NCBI GenBank assembly: GCA_021648265.1
Contig: JAKITD010000008.1
Coordinates: forward strand, 1 to 64,000
Length of the DNA: 64,000 nucleotides
Reading direction: 5' to 3'
Source of the DNA: Flavobacteriaceae bacterium
GTDB taxonomy: Bacteria > Bacteroidota > Bacteroidia > Flavobacteriales > Flavobacteriaceae
The translations under genes were made by a program, and so were the position numbers. Numbering within the stretch: position 1 is the first letter of the stretch; each line of letters opens with the position of its first letter. Shown piece after piece: positions 35,801 to 44,020 of the stretch. The notes below the pieces were generated by a model that did not search any database, was not told the origin of the DNA, and worked only from the letters and a program-made list of their open reading frames with translations.

Positions 35801-37223
35801 ACAAAGGGTGCTTTAAGTTTCCAGAAACGGTAATATTCTGGTAGTCATAGCCTTTAAACACAAAAGAGTTTATTGTCCCTATAATTTTTGCATTTAAAGA
35901 CTGCTTAGTAAAACCAACACCTTCTATATTCAAATCGGAAGTGATTTTACCCAAAGCTTCTGAATTGGTAAGTTTGCCTAATTTAAAATCTGTAAATAAC
36001 ACATCGCCAACATAAGTGGCTTTTTCAGTGTTATTAAGATTCTTAATATTTATGTCTGTTTTTATTTTTCCTAAAGAACTTATAAAAATACTTTTAGTAC
36101 TTAATGTAGTTTTAGTAATTGTTGTGTTACCAACAAATTTTATAGATCCTAGAGACTTTAAAGATTTTGGTAATATTTTTCCTAATACTCGTGGCATAAA
36201 ATGAACCAAAGAATTGTAATTTGCTCTAATTGTATGGTTGTTCGCTATTATTTTAAAGTCTTCTTTTTCTTTAATTAAATCTTTAAACCTATAATCTCCT
36301 TTTATAAATAATCCTCCATTTTTTACTGTTCCATTACTGAAGGTAAAATCGTTTAAATTTCCTTTAATCTCCCCATTAATATTGATGGTTTGGCTTTTTC
36401 CGAATTCATTATAAAACGCATTAATATCGTTAGTTGAAATTTGAGTATCTTCTAACATAATATCAATATTTACTTCATTTTCAAAATCAGACATCCCTCC
36501 TTCTAAGTAACTCATTTTTATAGCTCCTTTTATGGAAGAATTTTCTGTTTTTAAATTCAGGTTTAGTAATTCTAAGGAAGTTAATGTGTATGAAAAATCG
36601 CCCGATAAGTTTTTAATTTCAAATCCCCGTTTCGCATTTACAGCTAATAACTGAATATTGGTTTTTACGTTAAGCCCACTAATCATAAAATTTTTTGTGA
36701 CTATTTCAATATCTGACAAAACAAATATTTCGGGTTTTTCTAAATTTTCATCAATAATTTTCACCTTACTATTAGTAAGGGTAATATCGTTTCCTAATAG
36801 TTTAAATACAGCATCACTTTTTGGTTGATTGGTATCAAATTTATCAGCAAAAACGGAAACATTATCAGAGAATTCATCTTTATAAGTTTTCATATAAAAC
36901 TTGGCTTCATTCAGTTCAATAAAGCCAAATTCTAAGTTTCCGTCCATTAGGTTCTTAACACTTAATAAATTGGTTTGTAGTCGCTTAGCGTATATTAATG
37001 TGTCTTGATGATGGTCTTCAATATAAACCTCCCGAATATCAATTTCACCTTTCCAATTTAGTCCTAGTCGATAAATATTTATATTGGTGCCAAAATCTTC
37101 ATTAAGTTTAGTTGTAACTTTTTTTGCAATAATTGTTTGCACAGAAGGAATAGATAATGTGATGATAATAAGCAGAATTAACAGCAAGATTATAGCTAGG
37201 ATTCGTTTTATTATTTTTTTCAA
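32814..37223 (-). CDS. tamB: Translocation/assembly module TamB family protein
   Basis: The 1469-residue protein has one N-terminal transmembrane helix (about 5-24). A very long stretch of repetitive beta-strand follows, typical of AsmA/TamB-like bridges that carry phospholipids through the periplasm. The C-terminal DUF490/TamB domain (about 1080-1455) contains WDGLATDATLNLKAIY and ends with an outer-membrane-contacting part. Bacteroidota use it with a TamA-like Omp85 partner, which is not seen here. The stop codon TAA at 32814 coincides with the TTA at the edge of the MITE-like element. The gene is divergent from tsaD. Confidence 0.9.
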   Translation of the reverse strand: MKKIIKRILAIILLLILLIIITLSIPSVQTIIAKKVTTKLNEDFGTNINIYRLGLNWKGEIDIREVYIEDHHQDTLIYAKRLQTNLLSVKNLMDGNLEFGFIELNEAKFYMKTYKDEFSDNVSVFADKFDTNQPKSDAVFKLLGNDITLTNSKVKIIDENLEKPEIFVLSDIEIVTKNFMISGLNVKTNIQLLAVNAKRGFEIKNLSGDFSYTLTSLELLNLNLKTENSSIKGAIKMSYLEGGMSDFENEVNIDIMLEDTQISTNDINAFYNEFGKSQTININGEIKGNLNDFTFSNGTVKNGGLFIKGDYRFKDLIKEKEDFKIIANNHTIRANYNSLVHFMPRVLGKILPKSLKSLGSIKFVGNTTITKTTLSTKSIFISSLGKIKTDINIKNLNNTEKATYVGDVLFTDFKLGKLTNSEALGKITSDLNIEGVGFTKQSLNAKIIGTINSFVFKGYDYQNITVSGNLKHPLFDGELIIDDPNIKMNFTGLVDVSKELNYFDFEANIDFAELNKLNLIKRDSISVFSGNIIMEMNGNDIDNTFGSISFKQTFYQNETDNFYFDDFVITSKKEGIKRNIHINSPDIITGDITGEFKIVEIPKLFLNGIGSLYTNYIPKEIEANQYVNYNFRIYNKLIEVFIPEIEFGENTRIKGSVNSNDSKFVFNFDSPEIILYENYLGKVKISIDNQNPIYNAYASIDTINNGFYNLKDISLINKTFNDTLYIGAAFKGGKYAKNEFNLSLYHTIDTEGNSVVGVKKSDITYKENTWYLNEKNDNFNKIIFDKNFKNVKFDSIVLSHNEELIQFAGSTSENSYKNLKIHFHDVNIGNLVPKVDSLRLYGKMDGDLSVIQKDGVYFPSSDLSIKNININDVEFGNLNLDIQGNNTLTYYDINATLINDKVKSINAIGFIDASKDNSRIQLNVDLNEFNLKAVSPFGGSVITNIRGLITGNASVTGKLKSPDILGNFNLKNTGLKVPYLNVDFDLDQSTNLIVTKDKLEVLSTQITDTKYKSKGTFYGKATHKNFGDWKLDLKIITDNLLVLDTQLKEDQLYYGTAFISGTADIYGPIDELVIDVVAATEKNTVFKIPLSNTESIGDNSFIKFLSPKEKEARLHGETLVSEDLKGLSLNFDLDINRNAEVEIVIDQENKSSLRGRGAGTLLLEINTLGKFNMWGDFIVYEGIYDFRYGKIIRKQIEVEKDGSITWDGLATDATLNLKAIYKTKANPSALLDDPTINRKIPVEVIIDLTKQLTQPELLFDISFPEVSSTVRSELEYKLQTKEDREKQALFLLTTGSFISESAGQSAISGTVTDGINAILAQILTDEDAVINIAPYYDLGIDTAEIETQDEFGVQFSSKISERIVINGKVGIPVGGVNDSRVAGDVDLQWLVNEDGSLRINFFNRQAELQFIGEDQTFEQGIGISYSVDFDTMKELMKRLFGKDIELETIEEEVPNDNFPVNFVSKENKN

Positions 37224-37281
37224 TTTTTTGATACGGTCTTAATGTTTTATTTTTACCACCAATAAATATGCCCTTTTCATT

Positions 37282-38304
37282 TTGACACTAAAACAAACAT
37301 ATATTTTAGGTATTGAATCATCTTGCGATGATACTGCCGCAGCTATTATAAACAACGGTGTAATACTATCTAATGTTGTTGCTACACAACGAATTCACGA
37401 GGAATATGGAGGTGTTGTTCCCGAATTAGCTTCCAGAGCACATCAACAAAATATTGTTCCTGTGGTTCAACTTGCACTTCAGAAAGCAAATATCGACAAA
37501 AATCAGTTAAATGCCATAGCTTTTACTAGAGGACCTGGATTAATGGGTTCGTTATTGGTAGGAACCTCATTTTCAAAGTCTTTAGCAATGGGTTTGGGTA
37601 TTCCTTTAATAGATGTTAACCATATGCAAGCACATATACTGGCTCATTTTATTAAATCTGAAGCACATAGTACTCCAAATTTTCCTTTTTTAGCATTAAC
37701 CATCAGTGGTGGACATACACAAATTGTAAATGTTTCCAGTTATTTTGAAATGGAAATTATTGGTCAAACCATAGACGATGCAGTTGGTGAAGCTTTCGAT
37801 AAAAGTGCAAAATTAATGGGACTTCCCTACCCTGGAGGACCTTTGATAGATAAATATGCACAGTTGGGAAATCCGAAAGCTTTTAAATTTCCAAAACCAA
37901 AAGTAAGTCCGTTGGATTTTAGCTTTAGCGGATTAAAAACAGCAGTATTATATTTTGTGCAGCGTAATACAAAGGACAATCCAGATTTTGTTTCAGAAAA
38001 CTTAAACGACATTTGTGCGAGTTTACAATTTACTATTGTTGATTATTTAATGGATAAGTTAAAAAATGCTGTAAAGCAGACTGGAATAAAAGAAGTTGCT
38101 ATTGGTGGCGGTGTTTCGGCAAATTCAGGAATTAGAAATGCCTTACTTGCTGCAGAAAAAAACTTAGGTTGGAAAGTACATATCCCTAAATTTGAATATT
38201 GTACCGATAATGCAGCGATGATTGCAATTGTAGGTGAACTAAAATATAAGGAACAAAAATTCGCCACAAACGATGTAGTTGCTAAGGCAAGAATGAAATT
38301 TTAA
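37282..38304 (+). CDS. tsaD: tRNA threonylcarbamoyladenosine biosynthesis protein TsaD
   Basis: TsaD transfers the threonylcarbamoyl group to A37 of ANN-reading tRNAs with TsaB and TsaE. The 340-residue protein shows the start ILGIESSCDDTAAAI, the metal-binding HMQAHILAH (about 112-120, HxxxH type), SGGHTQIV and GGGVSANSGIR. The start codon is TTG at 37282, because the family begins just before YILGIESS and an in-frame stop lies directly upstream. It is divergent from tamB, with 58 bases between. Confidence 0.93.
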   Translation: MTLKQTYILGIESSCDDTAAAIINNGVILSNVVATQRIHEEYGGVVPELASRAHQQNIVPVVQLALQKANIDKNQLNAIAFTRGPGLMGSLLVGTSFSKSLAMGLGIPLIDVNHMQAHILAHFIKSEAHSTPNFPFLALTISGGHTQIVNVSSYFEMEIIGQTIDDAVGEAFDKSAKLMGLPYPGGPLIDKYAQLGNPKAFKFPKPKVSPLDFSFSGLKTAVLYFVQRNTKDNPDFVSENLNDICASLQFTIVDYLMDKLKNAVKQTGIKEVAIGGGVSANSGIRNALLAAEKNLGWKVHIPKFEYCTDNAAMIAIVGELKYKEQKFATNDVVAKARMKF

Positions 38305-38463
38305 CAATCATGAAGATATTTAAAATTATAAATTACTTCTTAGTACATGACAAAACACAATTCATTGATAATCAACAAATTAATTATTAAAAATTAATAT
38401 AAAGTATTGGCTTTCAGTACATTAGAAGAGTAGTTTCGCGCATTTTTCTAATAAAGAAAAACT

Positions 38464-38645
38464 ATGCTGTCACTAAAAATAGTGAATCAACTTCAGTTCT
38501 CAATACCCATTTCCAAGGAAAAATAAATTTAACAAGAGTAAAACTCATTTCTCACTTTATTATAGCCTTATGTAAAGTTCAAACAGTTACTTTTGAGAAG
38601 CTATATAATGCCTTTGATTCTGGGGCAAATTCAGAATCCAAGTAC
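38464..38645 (+). pseudogene. IS4-family transposase, N-terminal remnant
   Basis: A start at 38464 (MLSLKIVNQLQFSIPISKEK) is followed by a stop. A shifted frame then continues with INLTRVKLISHFIIALCKVQ and TVTFEKLYNAFDSG, an N-terminal block of a common Bacteroidota IS4-type transposase. The frame is lost at about 38645, where a different gene fragment begins. The preceding 38305-38463 holds no gene I can see. Confidence 0.65.
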
Positions 38646-38977
38646 TCCGAGAAAATGGTTTTACTACTAAAGTGCTTTCTACAAGCGATATTGCTTCTGG
38701 TGGAGTCGATTTATTTTGTGCAGGAAAAAAACGTATTATGGAAATAGGAATTCATTCTTGGTGTTGCGTCAACGATTTAACAGCCCAAGAACTACCAAAA
38801 GATTATCCTGTGCATAAATACCAATTAGAGTATTTCATAATGGCATTAGATGCCGAAAAAGGGCCTGATTTTTATTTTAGAACTTCAGAAGCTGCTCCAT
38901 TTGATAATGTCCATTATATGAGCGATGAGAAAATTAAAGAATGGAAGTTAGCAACAGAATTTATAAAGAAAAAATAA
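38646..38977 (+). pseudogene. C-terminal fragment of a COG3904-like (ClpP-fold) protein
   Basis: The frame enters directly from the IS4 remnant as RENGFTTKVLSTSDIASGG and continues with VDLFCAGKKRIMEIGIHSWC, then EAAPFDNVHYMSDEKI. This pattern is typical of the last third of predicted periplasmic ClpP-like proteins that are often called alpha/beta hydrolases. The upstream two thirds, including any signal peptide, are missing. The first available start would be a GTG at 38672, which would yield a 101-residue fragment. I consider it a remnant left by the IS4 insertion. Confidence 0.6.
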
Positions 38978-39004
38978 ATACATCGTCTATAATTCCAGCA
39001 ATTC

Positions 39005-41041
39005 CTATTTAAACTTCTCAAACCAAGCAATCGTATGTGTCACTTTGGTTATTAAATTACTAGGTCTTGCAGCAATTCCGTGGGAAGCTTCAGGTATTTC
39101 TACCAATACTGTTTCAATTTTTCGAAGTTTTAAGGCGTGATACAGTTGTTTAGCTTCACTAGGTGGGGTTCGTAAATCGTCCATTCCTACCATAACCATC
39201 GTTGGAGTTTCTACGTTTCCTACCAATGAGATTGGTGAGAATTTCCAGTACGTTTCATAGTTTTCCCAAGGTTGTCCTGGATATCGAGAATTAGCATAAC
39301 CGTAATAATTATCTGCGGTTAAGGTTTTACTAATCCAATTCATTACTGGTTTTGTTACTACGGCTGCTTTAAATCGATTTGTTTTTCCGATAATCCAAGC
39401 AGTCATAATTCCACCAGCACTTCCTCCAGTTACAAATAAATTATTTTCATCAACATTCCCTTTTTTAATTACTGCATCCAATCCGTCCATCACATCGTGA
39501 TAATCGTCACTTGGATAATTATGGTATAATAAATTCCCGAATTCTTCACCGTAACTTGTGCTACCTCTGGGATTTGGATAAAATATCATATATCCTGCTG
39601 CTGCGTACAATTGATTTTCAGTCGAAAAATTAGGGCCATAGCTTAAGATGGGACCGCCGTGATTTTCAACAATAATTGGATACTTTTTATTTTTATCGAA
39701 ATTGAAAGGATATACAATCCAACCTTGAATATCACGACCATCTACCGATGATTTATACCAGATTTCTTCTACTTTTCCCAAAGAACGATAGGCTAATAAA
39801 TCTTCATTTAATTGTGTTAAAACTGAAGTGTTTTTAGATTTTAATGAAGTTACCGCTAATTCAGCTGGGCGACTTGGAATGGAATACGTAAATGCAATCG
39901 TACCATTATCTGAAACAGAAAAACTTCCGCTAGAATAAGGCCTTCCTAAACTGGTTCCTCCCAATTCATCGGTGATTTCTGAAACCTTTCCATTTAAATC
40001 CATAAAGGCCAATTTCGTTTTTCCTTTATCTTCAAATAGAATGTAATGTCCTTTGCTATCTTTAGACCAAACTGCTTTTTTAATACTTCTATCTAATTTG
40101 TTTGAAATCACTCGTTTATTATCACCATTCCGATCCATAATCGTAAGTTGATTCACTTGATAAGCCTGCACTTTATCTTGATAACCGATATAGGAAATAT
40201 ACTTCCCATTTGGTGAAACCGAAGGCAAATAATCAGGCCCATTTTGCGTGGTATAGGTTTTAATATGAAGTGTTTGTAGGTTTACTGAATACACTTCAGA
40301 GTTTCTAAAATCGTATTCCCAATCTTCATTTAAGTTTCCTGAAAAGAAAATTTCTTCACCGTTTGGAGACCAAGAAATTGTTCCACTATGATTAAAATTT
40401 CCTTTGGTTAATTTTCTTGCGGCTCCTCCTTCCGAAGAAATCACAAACAAATGATTAAATCCTGGTTTTAAATAACCTACGCCATCTCTTTCGTGTTTTA
40501 AACGATCCGTAATTCTTGGAGATGCAGCCCATTTCGCTCCTTTTGGTTTGGCTGGCATTTTTACAATTACGGGTGCTTTAGCATTTACTTTCATCGAAAA
40601 AGCCAATTGCTTTCCGTCTGGCGACCAAATTAATGCCGACGGACTGTTTTCTAACTGCGTTAGTTTGGCGGTGACATTCGATGCTATCCAATGTACATAA
40701 ATTTCACTTCCGTGGTTGGAGCTACTTACAAAAGCAATTCTGTCGCCAGATGGTGACCATTTTACTTGACTTTCGTTTACTTCCCTACTTGTTAATTTAT
40801 GATGATTAGTTCCGTCTGAATTTATCATCCAAAGGTTTCCTTTAGAGCGATCTTTCATAATATCGAAACCTGTTCTTTTATAAACAATGGCGTTTCCATC
40901 GGGAGAAATTTGAGGATCTCCCACATATTCCAACTGAAAAACATCGAGTGCTGAAAATGGTGTTTTTACTTGTGCTGAAACAGATCCAACAAATAATAAA
41001 ATGGAAAAGGTGAAAAATAATCTTTGAAATGAAATACGCAT
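39005..41041 (-). CDS. Secreted S9-family prolyl oligopeptidase-like peptidase
   Basis: The 678-residue protein has a signal peptide (about 1-23) and an N-terminal beta-propeller of TolB/PD40-type blades (about 30-420) with repeated WSPDGKQ and WSPNGEE. A C-terminal alpha/beta hydrolase domain (about 430-678) follows. The catalytic triad is visible as Ser in GGSAGG, Asp in MDDLRTPP and His in SHGIAARPSN. It probably cleaves short peptides or acyl peptides in the periplasm. The signal sequence excludes a cytoplasmic acylaminoacyl-peptidase. Confidence 0.9.
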   Translation of the reverse strand: MRISFQRLFFTFSILLFVGSVSAQVKTPFSALDVFQLEYVGDPQISPDGNAIVYKRTGFDIMKDRSKGNLWMINSDGTNHHKLTSREVNESQVKWSPSGDRIAFVSSSNHGSEIYVHWIASNVTAKLTQLENSPSALIWSPDGKQLAFSMKVNAKAPVIVKMPAKPKGAKWAASPRITDRLKHERDGVGYLKPGFNHLFVISSEGGAARKLTKGNFNHSGTISWSPNGEEIFFSGNLNEDWEYDFRNSEVYSVNLQTLHIKTYTTQNGPDYLPSVSPNGKYISYIGYQDKVQAYQVNQLTIMDRNGDNKRVISNKLDRSIKKAVWSKDSKGHYILFEDKGKTKLAFMDLNGKVSEITDELGGTSLGRPYSSGSFSVSDNGTIAFTYSIPSRPAELAVTSLKSKNTSVLTQLNEDLLAYRSLGKVEEIWYKSSVDGRDIQGWIVYPFNFDKNKKYPIIVENHGGPILSYGPNFSTENQLYAAAGYMIFYPNPRGSTSYGEEFGNLLYHNYPSDDYHDVMDGLDAVIKKGNVDENNLFVTGGSAGGIMTAWIIGKTNRFKAAVVTKPVMNWISKTLTADNYYGYANSRYPGQPWENYETYWKFSPISLVGNVETPTMVMVGMDDLRTPPSEAKQLYHALKLRKIETVLVEIPEASHGIAARPSNLITKVTHTIAWFEKFK

Positions 41042-41076
41042 AACTTTAATTTAGAAGGTAATTTACGGTTTTTATT

Positions 41077-41769
41077 TTATAAAATATTCAATAACTCTGA
41101 AGCTTCTTTTAATTCCTTAAATTTTGAATGAACTACCTCATCATCTACTTTTTCGTGTTCCCAAGTAGTATGAAACGGAATGTAAATGGCTGAGGCTCCA
41201 GTTTCTAAAACAGGTAATATATCTGACTTAAGCGAGTTTCCTATCATTAAAAACTCTTCAGGATTGCTATCCAAATGCTTAATGAGTTTTTGATAATGTT
41301 TTGGCTTTTTATCGCTCATTACTTCAATATGATGAAAGTATTTTTCTAATCCAGATTTGATGAGTTTTCGTTCTTGGTCTAATAAATCGCCTTTGGTTGC
41401 CATTACCAATTTATATTTTTTTGATAATTGCTGAAGGGTTTGTTCAATTCCATCAATCAATTCGATAGGCATATTCAACATTTCTTTGGCGATATTGATT
41501 ATTTTTGAAATAGTTTCAACAGGAATTTTATTTTCAGAAATCTTTATCGCTGCTTCAATTAATGATAATGCAAAAGGTTTGATTCCGTAGCCATAGGTTG
41601 GAAGATTTTGCATTTCGACTTCAAATAAAATTTTATTGCAAGTAGCTTCTGGCATAAAATCTTTTAGCAAGTCACAAAAATCTTGCTCCGCTTTTCTGAA
41701 ATACGGCTCGTTTACCCAAAGTGTATCATCGGCATCGAAGGCGATTATTTTTATATTATCTAAGTTCAT
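41077..41769 (-). CDS. HAD-family hydrolase
   Basis: The 230-residue protein has the nucleophile motif FDADDTLW (about 10-17), the motif II Thr in MATKGD (about 123-128), a conserved Lys in KKPKHYQKLI and a motif IV in MIGNSLKSDILP. A helical cap lies between motifs I and II. It therefore belongs to the haloacid dehalogenase-like phosphatases with a C1 cap, which remove phosphate from small metabolites. The substrate is not predictable. It lies between the S9 peptidase and ettA genes in the same direction, with a palindrome upstream. Confidence 0.82.
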   Translation of the reverse strand: MNLDNIKIIAFDADDTLWVNEPYFRKAEQDFCDLLKDFMPEATCNKILFEVEMQNLPTYGYGIKPFALSLIEAAIKISENKIPVETISKIINIAKEMLNMPIELIDGIEQTLQQLSKKYKLVMATKGDLLDQERKLIKSGLEKYFHHIEVMSDKKPKHYQKLIKHLDSNPEEFLMIGNSLKSDILPVLETGASAIYIPFHTTWEHEKVDDEVVHSKFKELKEASELLNIL

Positions 41770-41816
41770 GTTGTTTTTTTAACCACAATGCACAAAGGTT
41801 TCGCAAAGTTTGCTTT

Positions 41817-41849
41817 AGACCTACTAGGTTTTTAAAACCTAGTAGGTCT
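41817..41849. repeat. 33-bp near-perfect palindrome AGACCTACTAGGTTTT-n-AAAACCTAGTAGGTCT
   Basis: The 16-base arms are perfect and enclose a single T. An identical copy with G at the centre is at 45734-45766. The upstream bases 41785-41815 contain CACAAAGGTTTCGCAAAG, another repeat-like stretch. No T-run follows on either strand, so it is not a standard terminator. Confidence 0.8.
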
Positions 41850-41858
41850 GGAAATTAA

Positions 41859-43550
41859 TTACCGAATCAACTTCTTATACTTAATACGTTTCGGCATTAA
41901 ATCGCCACCCAAACGTTTCTTTTTATTTTCTTCGTATTCACTAAAACCACCTTCAAAGAAATATACTTGACTATCGCCTTCAAAAGCTAAAATATGTGTA
42001 CATACTCTATCTAAAAACCAACGGTCGTGACTAATAACCACTGCACAACCTGCAAAGCTTTCGAGTCCTTCTTCCAAAGCACGAAGTGTATTTACATCTA
42101 AATCGTTGGTAGGCTCATCGAGTAACAATACATTTCCTTCTTCACGCAATGTCATTGCTAAATGAAGTCGGTTGCGTTCTCCACCAGAAAGCATAGAAAC
42201 TTTTTTGTTTTGTTCACTTCCACCGAAATTAAAACGACTTAAATAAGCACGAGAATTTACTTGCTTCCCTCCCATCATAATCATTTCTTGTCCGTCACAG
42301 AAATTTTGCCAAATAGACTTATCTGGATCAATATTAGAATGCGCCTGATCTACATAAGCGATTTTTGCAGTTTCTCCAACAATAAATTCTCCTTTATCTG
42401 GTTGTTCTTCGCCCATTATCATTTTAAAAATCGTGGTTTTACCAGCACCATTCGGACCAATAATCCCAACAATTCCTGCTTGTGGTAAACTGAAATTTAA
42501 ATCTTCATATAATAATTTATCACCAAATGCTTTTGAAACTCCTTTGGCTTCAATTACATTGGTTCCCAAACGTGGACCATTAGGAATGTAGATTTCCAAT
42601 TTTTCGTCCAATTGTTTTTGATCTTGGCTCATCAACTTATCATAGTTTTTTAGCCTTGCTTTTTGTTTGGTTTGTCTTCCTTTTGCTCCTTGACGAACCC
42701 ATTCTAATTCACGTTCTAATGTTTTTTGGCGTTTGGAAGCCGTTTTGCTTTCTTGTGCCATTCGTTTCGATTTTTGATCTAACCAAGACGAATAATTTCC
42801 TTTCCACGGAATTCCTTCGCCTCTGTCCAATTCTAAAATCCAACCTGCTACATTATCTAAAAAATATCTATCGTGTGTTACTGCGATTACCGTTCCTTTG
42901 TATTGAGCAAGGTGATGTTCTAACCAATGAACACTCTCGGCATCCAAGTGATTGGTAGGCTCATCTAATAAAAGCACATCGGGTTCTTGTAGTAACAACC
43001 TACATAAAGCTACTCTTCTACGTTCACCTCCAGATAGTACATTTATTGGTGAATCTCCTGGAGGAGTTCGTAAAGCATCCATTGCAATTTCTAGTTTGGT
43101 ATCTAATTCCCAAGCATTTTTTGCGTCAATTTCATCTTGAAGTTTCGCCTGTTTGTTCATGAGTTGTTCCATTTTATCTGGATTCTCATACACTTCAGGC
43201 AAACCGAACATATCGTTTATCTTATTGTATTCGTCCAAAATATCAACTACTTCTTGAACTCCTTCTTTTACAATTTCGATAACGGTTTTGCTTTCGTCTA
43301 ATTTTGGTTCTTGTTCTAAATATCCAACTGTATATCCATCTGCAAAAACTACATCACCACGATAGTTGGTATCTACACCTCCAATAATTTTTAGTAGTGT
43401 AGATTTACCACTTCCGTTAAGCCCTAAAATTCCAATTTTAGCACCGTAGAAAAAACTTAAATATATATTTTTTAGTACAGGAGTTTGCGAATTTTGATAC
43501 GCTTTGGTTACTCCCGACATAGAGAAAATTACTTTTTTATCGTCAGACAT
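41859..43550 (-). CDS. ettA: Energy-dependent translational throttle protein EttA (ABC-F)
   Basis: The 563-residue protein has two ABC domains and no membrane segment. Each has a Walker A (GLNGSGKST and GPNGAGKT), a signature LSGGERRR or LSGGERNR and a Walker B (LLLDEPTNHLD and LLLDEPTNDLD). The inter-domain linker and the block around ELDRGEGIPWKGNYSS are typical of EttA. EttA binds the ribosomal E site and couples translation to the ATP/ADP ratio. The C-terminus ends KRIKYKKLIR. The length is that of EttA (about 555-565 residues). Confidence 0.93.
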   Translation of the reverse strand: MSDDKKVIFSMSGVTKAYQNSQTPVLKNIYLSFFYGAKIGILGLNGSGKSTLLKIIGGVDTNYRGDVVFADGYTVGYLEQEPKLDESKTVIEIVKEGVQEVVDILDEYNKINDMFGLPEVYENPDKMEQLMNKQAKLQDEIDAKNAWELDTKLEIAMDALRTPPGDSPINVLSGGERRRVALCRLLLQEPDVLLLDEPTNHLDAESVHWLEHHLAQYKGTVIAVTHDRYFLDNVAGWILELDRGEGIPWKGNYSSWLDQKSKRMAQESKTASKRQKTLERELEWVRQGAKGRQTKQKARLKNYDKLMSQDQKQLDEKLEIYIPNGPRLGTNVIEAKGVSKAFGDKLLYEDLNFSLPQAGIVGIIGPNGAGKTTIFKMIMGEEQPDKGEFIVGETAKIAYVDQAHSNIDPDKSIWQNFCDGQEMIMMGGKQVNSRAYLSRFNFGGSEQNKKVSMLSGGERNRLHLAMTLREEGNVLLLDEPTNDLDVNTLRALEEGLESFAGCAVVISHDRWFLDRVCTHILAFEGDSQVYFFEGGFSEYEENKKKRLGGDLMPKRIKYKKLIR

Positions 43551-43583
43551 AGTTATATTTCTTATTATTTATTATTATTAAGT

Positions 43584-43619
43584 AGGACTGAAGACTGCCC
43601 ACTTACTACTGCTTTACTG
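43584..43619. repeat. CAGT-rich heptamer-like repeat, irregular
   Basis: The minus strand reads CAGTAAAGCAGTAGTAAG and then GGGCAGTCTTCAGTCC. CAGT recurs at intervals of 6-9 bases, like the regular heptamers at 2228-2262. It lies just upstream of ettA. Confidence 0.35.
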
Positions 43620-43621
43620 AA

Positions 43622-43804
43622 TTAAACCCTTCCCTTTAGTGCGTTAAAAACCCAAGCAATGGCGAAGAATCCTATTCCTACAGTGGCAAAGCCCCAACCA
43701 GCAACATCATCATATCTAAATGCTCCCAAAGCAATTAAAATCAATCCCATTAATATCATTATAAAAGTTGCCCAAGCGAGTACTGTGTTTTTGTTCATTC
43801 CCAT
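43622..43804 (-). CDS. CAL67264-type small membrane protein
   Basis: The protein has 60 residues (MGMNKNTVLAWATFIMILMG...) and two transmembrane helices (about 8-28 and 35-53), with the short loop GAFRYDDVAGWG between them. This family is known only as small membrane proteins of Flavobacteriia. The function is unknown. I chose the ATG at 43804. A second ATG two codons later is possible, and the further upstream in-frame ATG at 43834 adds a non-hydrophobic piece. Confidence 0.7.
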   Translation of the reverse strand: MGMNKNTVLAWATFIMILMGLILIALGAFRYDDVAGWGFATVGIGFFAIAWVFNALKGRV

Positions 43805-44020
43805 AATTTGAAGTATTTCAAAGATGCTTCTCAAAAAAGGTTGGGGAGCACCATTTAAGTTAAAATTATCCGCTTCCTATTTTTTTAGCGGAAATACAAA
43901 TATCGGAATAAATATTGTTTCTAAAGTGAAATTTCAAAGACTTTAACTAACTTAGATTCTACTAAAAAATACAAAAATGATTAATCACATTTTGTATTTT
44001 AGCAAAAATTAAAATTACCT

